Part shown: piece by piece, positions 35,511 through 44,979 of the stretch
How positions within the stretch are numbered: the stretch's first letter is position 1
How the letters are laid out: every line of letters starts with the position of its first letter
From: Salvator merianae
Lineage: Eukaryota > Chordata > Lepidosauria > Squamata > Teiidae
Direction: 5' to 3'
DNA: 64,000 nucleotides
Assembly (NCBI GenBank): GCA_003586115.2
Contig: QVOM02000073.1
Location: 34,090,423-34,154,422 of the forward strand
Position numbers and translations under genes: made by a program
Notes under the pieces: model-generated
Databases searched by the model: none
What the model was told of the DNA's origin: nothing
The model's input: only the letters and a program-made list of their open reading frames with translations

Positions 35511-37580
35511 AGTCTTCAAAGTCCCTTTTTTCCCCCTTTCATGATGTGGTCCTGATGCTGCCGCTTGAGGGGACTTACAATCCCCCTGGTCAGACTTTGT
35601 TTTTGAAGATAGGGAATATCTTGTCTACAATCTCTCCCCACCTTCAGATTTCAAAGCAATGGACTCCATTTTGGTTTGGAGGGTGCAGTAAGCACTCGTC
35701 CCTGCCTATGAAATGGCCGTGAGCACTTTCCTCTCCACCATTCAACAGGTGGGAAGACTTCTTCCTCCCCCACAGTTCCAGCTGTAATTTTGAGACTGGA
35801 GTGTCAAAATCATAAACAATCCACCTGTGAGGGAAAGAAGCAAGCATCCCTGTCTCATCAAATGACAGCTAGGAATCTCCAGTTGCCATTTGACTGATGA
35901 ATGAGGCTTCCCCCCACCCTTATGACAAGATTGGCTGTGTTTCTGAGACTCCAGTCCCTCCCCACCATTTGAAAGAATGGACAGTACATTCATCTTATAG
36001 AGCTATTGCTGCTTTATAAGTTGAAGGGTATGTGCCCTCCCCTTCTTGTCAGGATTCAGAACTGGAGATAGTTAAGGAAAGTACTCTCAGATTATTGCCT
36101 TTCCTATGAGCTTCTATTTGCCAGTGGTTGACAGCTGTGAGGACAGGGTACTGGACTAGATTGGTTCTTAGCGCTAATGGAACACGTTTCCTATGAGGAA
36201 AAGCACTAGGCCTTTTTGGTTTGGAGAAAGACTACAATCCTACTTCTCCAACATGTTCCAGCTGTATCAAGCTTGGAACTAGCACACTCATCCTCTCTGT
36301 TTTCTACTCTGAAGAGTGGGGGAGGGGATTGGATACACCAGTGATTTTGCTGATCCAGTCTTCCCCAGTATAGTTCTGTGTGACTCTATGAGTCTACTAG
36401 ATGAGATGAACCTGAAGTGGAGAAGTGGTAACTTTTTTTCTCTTAGCTTTAGAAAATAGGTGAATAGATTAACAAGAAATTATTGATTGGCAGAATGAAT
36501 TCTACATTCACTGCATAAGTAATTTCTAATATTCATGGTCATTTGATGTAGAGACAAAAACTAGCCTAGATGACATAGAAAATGGAATAGAGAGGTTTAT
36601 CAGTTCTGGTCTATTTATTAGTCATAGTGAGTCTTCACATTCAGAGGCCATTTAGTACTGAATATCTGTTGCCAAGGAGAAATCATGCAAAAAGATATGA
36701 TTTGCAACCTGATGTAGGAATAAAGAGGCGTACATAAAACTTTTATTGAAGTAAAAGCACTTGGTGATCAGAACGTGGCACATGACTGTGGAACTGCAGC
36801 TGCAGCCACAGCTGTGCCATCATTCCCATCCATAGCACTATGTATCCGGAAGAGGGTGTGTACGCTGCTGACCAGGAGCTCACTAGCTGCTCCAAGTCAA
36901 GCTGCAGAGGACAACATCTTAGTTATGCATAGCTAGTAGTATCCAGGAGCAACTGTGGGTACTTCCAGATGTGACAATGGTCTGTAGGCGGGCCTGTCAT
37001 AGTGATTGTCCAATCACTCACTAGCAGGTCAGTGTGGACATGTCCTTTGTTTCATTGTTGATTAAACTCTACTCTGGGAGATGAAAGGGATGAGACAGGG
37101 ATGTTTGCAATCAGAGCGTTTCCCCTCCTCCGCAGCCTTCCCACAAGTGTAGGTTCTCCACAGGTCACCCCTGAATATGCCATTGATATTCTTTTCTCAG
37201 TATAGCTTCTGGAGAAGCCCCCTCCTCACTCACATCATTTGATGGCAGATCATATTATTAAGAAAGGTCAATATGTTTTCTGGATTCATCTGTGAAGTTC
37301 AGTGTAGCATCCACAGAAATAAGACGTACAGATGCTAAAGTCTGGCAGAATGACATTTCTATTTTGCTCCATTGCCTGAACTCATTGATTTCTGCAACTG
37401 TACCTTTATTGTAAGAAAACTGTATGCACAGTATGTTCTACAGAAGGTTAGTGAAGAGAATCCTCTTTACTTAAGGGACTTTGGGTAGATAATTGGGTCT
37501 GGATACCACGATGTCCCCTGGGGACTCCTGGCTTGTATGAGATGTTGCTGAAGTAAGAGAGGGAAATCAGTTATTAAGAC
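35511..37580. other. Non-coding stretch with possible MITE and CR1 debris
   Basis: No gene. 36150-36260 (ACTGGACTAGATTGG ... CCTATGAGGAAAAGCACTAG) is reminiscent of CR1/L3 3' sequence, but too short to call. 36760-37060 has GC-richer blocks with GGAGCAACTG and AGCTGCTCC words like family B, but the ends are not visible. Confidence 0.4.
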
Positions 37581-37710
37581 TATGGCTGTGTCTCTGTTAT
37601 GCAGTGAAGGCACCTAAATCAAGCCTGGAGGGCAGCTGGTTTCCACTGTGAGTAATGGAAACTGACCTCAGTTAAGGTGCCTTTCTTGCATAACGGAGAC
37701 AATACCTGAG
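37581..37710. mobile_element. Fold-back MITE (130 bp)
   Basis: The left arm GTGTCTCTGTTATGCAGTGA (then AGGCACCT) and the inverse of the right arm (TTGTCTCCGTTATGCAAGAA then AGGCACCT) match over about 28 bp. The centre has another hairpin, GTTTCCACT / AATGGAAAC. The whole unit can fold. It starts at a TA dinucleotide, but the target duplication is not certain. Confidence 0.8.
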
Positions 37711-39017
37711 ATATATTATAAGAATTCTACTCTCAAAAGAGGTATAGATTCATCCTTGCAAGCCATTGCTTCTGACATAATATTTTGCTTATGTTCTTTT
37801 TACTAAAGTTCCCATTTTTTTGTTCCCTCTTCTTCCATGTATAAGCATCTCTCTATCTGTTTCGTGTTGGAGATGTGCACTGCACAACGTAGAAAAGTGC
37901 AAGTTTCAAAAGAAAAGCTATATGTCATTTAACATGGTATTCTGAGCAATGTGGATTTCACAAGCTCACACTAAAAAGAATAGCTAAACAAATCTGATGA
38001 TTCCTACCCCTGCTTACTGGTCCTACCAGTTCCAGGTTGTAGTGCTGGAGAAACTCAGCACAGGAATTCCACTTGGGGAAGAAGAAAGTCTAGTTTCTAC
38101 ACAAGGTGCAGTTCTACCATCAGGGCAGCAGCTTTGTCAGCAATTTGATTTTAGATGAAATACTAAGCATAAAGATAATGGGGAAATTTAATGGTCTATA
38201 TATACCATAACGTCTGGCTGCATCTTCACTCTGAAATGAAACTGCTTATGGCAGAAGGCTCTTCATAGCAATCACACCACCCCCTTTACAGATGTGATTG
38301 CCAACAGTGGCACCATGTTTGCAGGATGCAAATTTATGTCCTGTGTGAAGGTGCCATGATTGGCTGCTGGAAATGGCCCCTCCACAGTCCAAAATGGAGA
38401 CTTGGAGGCATATTTTTTGGCACCTCCCCCATCCACCAGCAACAGAACAACCTCATCCCATAAGTAAAGACTCAGCCTCTGAGAATGATGCTTTTCAAAA
38501 AATCTCCCCAAACAAGCATTTTGGTAAGGTAAGAGCTACCATAGCACACTCGCCCTACAGTAAGGTTCCTACAAACTACCATGTAGTACAAAACCAAATT
38601 ATACAAGTAATTGTTGCTACCTAAAGACTTGTGTGCATGCTCAGAAACATATGCATGCAGGATCTTGTCATGTTGGTTTTGGTGCATTCTGAGAATCTTG
38701 ACTTAAAGATACACACATATATACACCAATACAAATTAATTAAAATTAAAAAACTGGAAGCTATGAAAGAATTTACTATCAAAGTTTTTACTGCTCAAGA
38801 TCAAAAAACAAAAGATCAGTATTATGAGAAATACCTTGACTTATTATCTAATTTAAAAGAAACACCTTAACATACAAAGGGAAAACAATCTGTATAACTA
38901 ATCTCTTCCACTAACAAATAAAAGAACTATTAAAGATATGAAATAGTTTTCATTGCTCTTGTTGCTTCTATGAATCAGAAGACTAGAGAAGGGAGAAAAA
39001 AAATTGCATATACAAGA
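37711..39017. other. Non-coding stretch; one unexplained AT-rich frame
   Basis: No gene recognised. Frame 38631-38870 (+) is open for 79 codons and its second half is rich in Lys, Glu and Tyr (KKLEAMKEFTIKVFTAQDQK), which looks coding-like but matches nothing I know. A possible small TIR element at about 38219-38350 has the ends GCATCTTCACTC and GTGTGAAGGTGCC. Confidence 0.35.
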
Positions 39018-39233
39018 CTTAGGCTGAATACTCGTGCAGTAAAGTCGATTGAAAGCTGCTTAGAGCTAGTAGCATCCACACACTAATGGCTCTAATCTGC
39101 ATTAAAGGGCAGAAAATGCACTTTTAAGGCCCTTTAATGCAGATAAGAAATGGGATGGGAACACTAGTGTCCACATGCTACCTCCTCTAGCTGCTTTCAA
39201 GCCACTTTTTTGCATGGGTGGATGCTGGCTTAG
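39018..39233. mobile_element. Fold-back MITE (about 216 bp) with perfect central hairpin
   Basis: Outer arms: CTTAGGCTGAATACTCGTGC against the inverse TCTAAGCCAGCATCCACCCA, both leading into TTGAAAGC and a GTAGCAT word. The inner arms ATCTGCATTAAAGGGC (39095-39110) and GCCCTTTAATGCAGAT (39129-39144) are perfect inverses around an 18 bp loop. No coding content. Confidence 0.85.
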
Positions 39234-40040
39234 ATATGAGATGCTGTTCATTTTACAGAACAACTCAGGAAACTAGAAGAAAAGTTAAAAAAAAAAAATA
39301 CTTATCCTAAAGTTTTTTTGTCTTGTCTTCAGACTCATTCCAGATTCTTCATAGGATGTGGAAAGGAAGGTAATTATTTAAAAGGCTAAAGGGAAAATCA
39401 AGGCTCTTCATTCAGTCTGCAGAACACCAGTTTTCTTCAGGATTTGGCAAAATGATCAGCCATCTGCTTAGTCCTAGTTAAGCCAAAAATTAAGGAAATA
39501 CAGCCAACAAACCCCTTCAATTCATTCACAAAAATTACCCAGGAGGTCAGATGCCATCAATGAACATTATCTTTTGTGCATGAATTCTAGGATATCTGCA
39601 TAAAGCCAAATTCCCATTGATCATCCGTGTCATGCTCAACAGCCAAATTGAAGGGAGAGAATGAAGAAAAGGATTTTAATTGGGCAGCAGCTGGAGAGGT
39701 TACCAAGCACTCAAAATGGGCTCATTTTATAGGGGAAAACTTCAACTTTGAGCAAAAAGAGAGCTAATTAAAAATAATTATTGAAATGTTCCTTGCGCAA
39801 TGGGATCTGGGAAGACTCCAGGGTTTATATCAAAAAAACAAAGAGTAAACATTTCTCTAGATTTTGATCCCATCTGGTCAACCTCCTAGGAAAAGGTATA
39901 GTTCATAATTAGTCCAATGTTCTCACAAAGTTTAAAAGAAAAAAAACATTTGCCCTAAACTGAAAAAGTAAAGAGTTATGGTGTTTTCTCAGGCAGAAAA
40001 TGTGCCTCTCGAATAAACAAGAGGATGTCTACCAGTTAAA
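39234..40040. other. Non-coding stretch, no gene recognised
   Basis: Nothing recognised as coding. 39640-39800 is a complex, non-repetitive block that might be conserved non-coding sequence. Confidence 0.5.
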
Positions 40041-40113
40041 AAGAAGAAGAAGAAGAAGAAGAAGAAGAAGAAGAAGAAGAAGAAGAAGAAGAAGAAGAAG
40101 AAGAAGAAGAAGA
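40041..40113. repeat. (AAG)n microsatellite at the 3' end of a CR1
   Basis: About 24 uninterrupted AAG units, directly abutting the CR1 3' terminus. Confidence 0.97.
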
Positions 40114-40114
40114 A

Positions 40115-40738
40115 TAGAATCATAGAGTTGGAAGGGACCTCCAGGGTCATCGAGTCCAACCCCCTGCTCAATGCAGGATTCACTACACCATCCTAGACAG
40201 ATATCTGTCCAGCCTTTCCTTGAAGATCTCCAGCGAAGGAGAGCCCACCACCTCCTGTGGTAACCTGTTCCAGTGACTGATTGCCCTTATGGTCAGAAAG
40301 TTTTTCCTAATATCTAGCCTGTATCTACTCCCTTGAAGTTTCATCCCATTGTTTCTAGTCCTTCCTTCTTGCGCAACTGAGAATAGGGCCAATCCTTCTG
40401 CACTGTGACAGCCCTTCAGATACTTGAAAACAGCTATCATATCTCCTCTCAGTCTTCTCTTCTGCAGGCTAAACATTCCTAGGTCCTTTAACCGTTCCTC
40501 GTAGGACATGGTTTGCAGACCGCTCACCATTTTGGTTGCCCTTCTCTGAACTTGTTCCAGTTTGTCAATGTCCCTTTTAAACTGGGGCGCCCAGAACTGG
40601 ACACAATACTCCAGATGAGGTCTGACCAAGGAAGAGTAAAGTGGGACAATTACGTCTCGTGATCTAGACTCTATACTCCTCTTGATACAGCCCAGGATGG
40701 TGTTTGCCTTTTTTGCAGCTGCATCACACTGTAGACTC
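40115..40738 (-). mobile_element. 5'-truncated CR1 LINE (3' 624 bp), fairly young
   Basis: On the minus strand the element runs from GAGTCTACAGTG at 40738 to the 3' terminus (CTCTATGATTCTA) at 40115. The open part encodes the last 180 or so residues of CR1 ORF2 without a stop: AKKANTILGCIKRSIESRSR, then LEQVQRRATKMVSGLQTMSY, the RRLRGDMIAVFKYLKG block, and the final WNRLPQEVV...LSRMV before the stop. About four fifths of residues are identical to the C-terminus of the CR1 at 50.8 kb. It is flanked on both sides by AAG repeats, so it probably inserted into a pre-existing AAG tract. Confidence 0.95.
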
Positions 40739-40742
40739 AAAA

Positions 40743-40762
40743 AAGAAGAAGAAGAAGAAGAA
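40743..40762. repeat. (AAG)n tract at the 5' junction of the truncated CR1
   Basis: Six AAG units follow immediately after the 5' truncation point of the CR1 copy, in the same phase orientation as the longer array at 40041-40113. Confidence 0.92.
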
Positions 40763-41034
40763 ATAAAATATGAACTCTGATCTCTTTTTGTAAAGAAGTT
40801 AATCAATATACAGTAGTCAAGTCATGACCTCATATTTTTATACTTAAGCACACTTAGAAATGTTATTTTGTTCTTCCCTCCTTCATGAAAACAATATGTT
40901 GGCACAGACCAAAGCCCCATTCTATACTGCAGGTATCTTCAGTCATCCAGTTCTTGACCTTAAACAAAATGGGGAAGGGGTCAGATAGTGCATTTCTCCA
41001 ACAGGGTCTTTTCTACCAATGTACAGTAAGTCAG
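40763..41034. other. Non-coding spacer
   Basis: Nothing recognised. Confidence 0.5.
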
Positions 41035-41129
41035 TGGTCCTTTCTGCACTGCCCAGGGCCTGCTGTGGTCTGCACTAGCATGTGGGCAGCAGGATGTAAT
41101 CCGGAATAAGATGTAGTGCAGAAAGTGTC
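41035..41129. mobile_element. Short MITE (95 bp) with family-A-like ends
   Basis: The left end GGTCCTTTCTGCACTGCC and the inverse of the right end (TGACACTTTCTGCACTACAT) share a CTTTCTGCACT core, the same terminal word as family A. It contains CTGCACTAGCATGTGG, also seen in family A. It is probably an internally deleted derivative. Confidence 0.65.
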
Positions 41130-41369
41130 AATGGCACTGCAGAGAGGAGGCTCGGTCTTCAGTACGTCAGCGGCACTTCAGGATGGGGACCTCTTCCACT
41201 GTGTTAGTGGTACTGTGGAAGGGTGGCCCAGTGTGTAAGAGGTCAAACCACATTACTAAACTTCCAAGAATGGATTATATAGAAGTCACATTTTATCAAC
41301 CATGTAAGAAGAAAACTGTTTATACAAAGCCATGCTATACAAGTGATGGCCATAGCATGCCTAGAGTGT

Positions 41370-41545
41370 TGCTCTAAAATTTGAGAGACTAGAGTTCAAA
41401 TCTTTACTTTATCAGGGGAACTTCCTGAGTGCCCTTGAGCGAATTGTTGGCTGTTATCCTCAGGGGGGTTGTTTGCATAAAATGGAAGGAAGAATAATAA
41501 TGTTGCCCTTGAGCCAGCTATAAATGCAAATCAAAATAAATAATA
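41370..41545 (+). mobile_element. MIR/CORE-type SINE, 3' part
   Basis: CCTGAGTGCCCTTGAGCGAA, then ATCCTCAGG...GCATAAAATGGAAGGAAGAA, then TAATAATGTTGCCC follow the order and spacing of the conserved MIR/CORE-SINE body (TGCCCTTGGGC...CCTCAGTTT...AAAATGGG..ATAATAAT). The 3' end GAGCCAGCTATAAATGCAAA with an AAATAAATAATAA tail is L2-type. The tRNA-like head is not clearly preserved. Confidence 0.65.
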
Positions 41546-42987
41546 AGTTGACTTCAATATCTCAAATTTTCCAAATATGCCAGATGTGCATGGCATTTTG
41601 CCACCTCCATGTTTCTTCTCAAAAATTTGTTCTTTATCAGCAGGAAAGCCAGGGTAATGACAGCACTCATTTCCCCTTATGCTGATCAAGGAGGAATTGT
41701 GTTCCACGGAGATTTAATACATTGTTCTATCTGGCCATAATTGCCCTTAAAGCAATAATTCTTCCTGCCTGCCCATTTGTCAAATCCCCGGCATTAAACT
41801 TGTAAGTTATAATTAAAGTGAAATAAAGAAATCATTCTGCCTGCAAGAGCCTCGTTATTTCAGGCTGATTAATGCTGCTTCACACTGCACAGTGAAGATT
41901 GAGGCTGCTGTGTAAGTGAGAGCCTGGGCACTTAGATATTCAAATCTTAACCTTTAAAGTCTATAGAATTTAAGAGGGAGCAATAACCTTTCTATGAGAT
42001 TTTTGGAATCTTCTGTGTTCAATGGTAGTATAGTTCCATCTTCAACTACATGGACAATCTTTAAGAATCTGAAGTAGAAAAAAAAACCTTCCATATATAT
42101 CCATACATTTTGTGGGTAGTTTGTATAAAACCCATTTAATACTGGTTCTCTTTGAATGCTAAAAGTGTTTTTGGCACAAGTCCTTTAACTAGCCCATTGC
42201 TGAATAAAATAATACTGAGGAAAAAATATCCACTGCAAATACAGAATAGAATGTGTGATTACCACTTGATCTGGGTAACTTAATTTAGCTGGTTACAGTG
42301 GCAAAGACAGTCATGATTTCTCATGAAAATACTGGTGCCTAGTTGCCAGATCCTTTCAAAAAACTTTGAAAATGATTTTCAGATTTCTGACAGCCTCACA
42401 CTTGCTGTGACAGTTGATAGAAATGTGAATTGCTACAGTCAGAGAAAGAAGTGTTGAAGGATAAGCTGTCACGTAACTTATAATTATACGCATGAAATGT
42501 CAATCATTATATCAAATGCAACTGGGAGGAATATGGAAAGTCTGTTGCATACTGCAGGGACCTGGTGTGTGTTGATCTGTGTTTATGGATTCTGTGCAGG
42601 AGAAATACATTGTTTCCTGTCTTCATGGTCAGAAAAGGAGGCTAGGACGATGCACAAAACACTTATACACTCATCTTCATAGTTGCATTAAGGTATGGAT
42701 CTGGGGTTACCAGCTGCTGAGCTCCAGATATCATCAAAATGTCAATCACAAGTCCAATGTCGCTTGCAGACTGTATGGCCAGGTATTCTTACACAAACTA
42801 CTTTTTTAAAAAAATGCATGGCAAGAAATAGGTACCACATTTCACTTTAGTAAAAATGGGACGTCGAGCACATAACACTGTATATATTCCATGCCTGAAC
42901 TGCTTCCAGAACTGCTGTGACAGACTATCAGTGTCACGGTTAATGTCAGCAAGGGACTCTTTTTATCCTACTGTGATATCTAAGTGG
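41546..42987. other. Non-coding stretch; candidate conserved element
   Basis: No coding region recognised. 41690-41905 is a compact block of complex, homeodomain-site-rich sequence (several TAATT/ATTAA cores), discussed as a candidate conserved non-coding element. Confidence 0.45.
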
Positions 42988-43361
42988 GTGATCACACAGA
43001 GCAGATTTTGGGCATCCTTTTATCAAGAAGCACTCCATCTGCAGGTGTAGTGAAAATAAGCACATCACACAGTATAAAAATAAAGCCCCCTGTCTCCCGT
43101 CACTGCGCTTCTTGCTCACCTCCCATTCGCCACCTCCATCCTGGGTCTACAGCCCTCCCAATGGCCACTATCGTCTCAAGGGCAGAGTAGGCTGGAATTA
43201 CCTTAGGAGCTTCGCAGCTTCCCACCCCAACTGATCCAAGCTTCCCCGTTGCACCGAGAGTGATTCTTTTGTATCTGCAAAAGGATTTTTTTAAAAAAAT
43301 TCCATTTGTCCTTGAACCCCAAATTTGATCTGAGGCTGCCCCTTTTACCCTGTGTGATCTG
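42988..43361. mobile_element. Non-autonomous DNA element with GATCACACAG-type TIRs
   Basis: The left end GTGATCACACAGAGCAG and the inverse of the right end (CCAGATCACACAGGGTAAA) match over the GATCACACAG core. GGGCATCC / GGGCAGCCTC words follow on both sides. About 375 bp, no coding content. Target duplication unresolved. Confidence 0.5.
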
Positions 43362-44513
43362 GTTTTGGTATGAAGAGCATCTTTTTAGTTATCATTTTCA
43401 GTACCTTTGAAAAGTAAAGCAGTGTGCCCAATAAATAGGATTTTGGGCTTTCTCCACATGCTTCATCACTCTGAAGTGGTCCTTAGGGATAAGTAAATGT
43501 ATTCATGTCCATGCACACATGAAATTTATATGACAGACAAAGGGTATATGGAGGAAGGATATGCATTGTACAGAATACAATTTTCTGACATTTGTTTTCC
43601 TTGGAATATGGATTCCCGTTCTTTTTCCCCACTGCATCCCTGTCTGCAGTGCCTCTTTAACTTTTTACTGGGCAACAAGCTCAGTTATGCTTACAGAATA
43701 TCAATAATGAATACTAATAAGGTGCTGTTTTCCTCCCTCACATCCTTTCTGCATTTTCCAACATTGTCTTACTCATACTTAACAATTATTAAATATACAG
43801 ATTTACAGTAGATAATTATCTCCAGAGAGAAAAACCAGAATTGTCCCTAGGTTATTTAGAAAATTAAAAATGGAGGGTGATTAATACCTTGATAAAATGT
43901 ATCCCTATCTCCCAGCCTAACAATTTTGCTACTTTGACCAGCTCTTCGTGTATTCTAATTGCAAATTCTTGAGAATCTTTAGAGAATTTCAAGGACAGTT
44001 TTCTGTGGCCTTCCATGGCAACAGACAGCTAGTATGTTTGGCACGTAATTTGAATGTAAGCCTGCTGGAACTTTTAACCTTCATCTATCTAGAGAAAGAA
44101 AACATTAAGCATGCAACACACACAAAACTCTTCTTCTAGAAACCCTTCCCTTCTCTAGGGTTCAAGATATGCCAATGGTCTTAGATTAAACCAAGAACAT
44201 ACTTGGTTTATTTTAAAGATGTCCAGAATTGATGCAGACCACACAGCTAATGTACTTGATTCCCACACCAGCCTATCAAAAAACTAATGTGTCCATCACC
44301 CCCACCCTTTGACTTGGGCCAAGGCTCCACTTACTCAAGGCTTGTTAGTGTGCACCTGGGTGGAATGAACCATGACTTCCATTGCAAAAGATGTCTTCAC
44401 ATCTCCATTTTGGAGTGTGGACACATTGTTTAAAAGCAGCAATCTGATGTTTCTGTGGTGAGAGCAGAAAATTGTGTGTCAGACAGCTATCATGCCTGCA
44501 AATGGAGAGAAAT
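43362..44513. other. Non-coding stretch, no gene recognised
   Basis: Nothing recognised; a 104-codon frame at 43497-43811 lacks motifs. Confidence 0.55.
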
Positions 44514-44979
44514 GGGGCATTTTTGCACTTTCCATGTTGGAATGGGATAATTATCCCATTCTAATATGGAGTTGATCCCACAGTGCAGACACCATCTGCA
44601 CTGTGGGCCCCCCTACTTGAATGCAAGCAGAATCCCAGCATGCATACTGCAAATGCTGGTATTCTGCTCCCGATGTTTGCCGTGACAATAGCCAGGAAAT
44701 GTCCAACTGCTGCAATAGTGATCAACAGTGCCGCAGAGCGTGCAGGCACATGCAGGCATGATCACAAGATCATGCAGCCACAGCACATGGCGTGGCCGTG
44801 GATTCGCACCCAAGAATAGGCATGAATGCACTTGACTAGGAGCAGGATAGCTGCTTCTGGACAAGCTGTGGAGCACAATTTAGTGCTCCACAGCTAGCCA
44901 TGATTGAGAACAGCTGTAGGTTGCTCCCAGTCATGTGGGCCTCCCTGGTGCTCGCTAGCTCAAAGTGTGAACAGGCCCT
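44514..44979 (-). mobile_element. Family B MITE, copy B2
   Basis: The left end GGGGCATTTTTGCACTTT and the inverse of the right end (AGGGCCTGTTCACACTTT) match at 14 of 18 positions. Two strong hairpins lie inside: a nearly perfect palindrome centred on GGGATAATTATCCC at about 44533-44570, and AGCTGTGGAGCAC / GTGCTCCACAGCT at 44864-44895. Its inverse matches B1 at 4957-5346, and its right end matches B3 near 59.8 kb. Confidence 0.65.

Noticed and set aside
36150..36260. CR1/L3-like words on the plus strand
   Set aside because: Too short and degenerate to separate from chance; mentioned only as possible debris.
39989..40183. Phe-rich minus-strand frame
   Set aside because: Translation of the AAG microsatellite beside the truncated CR1.
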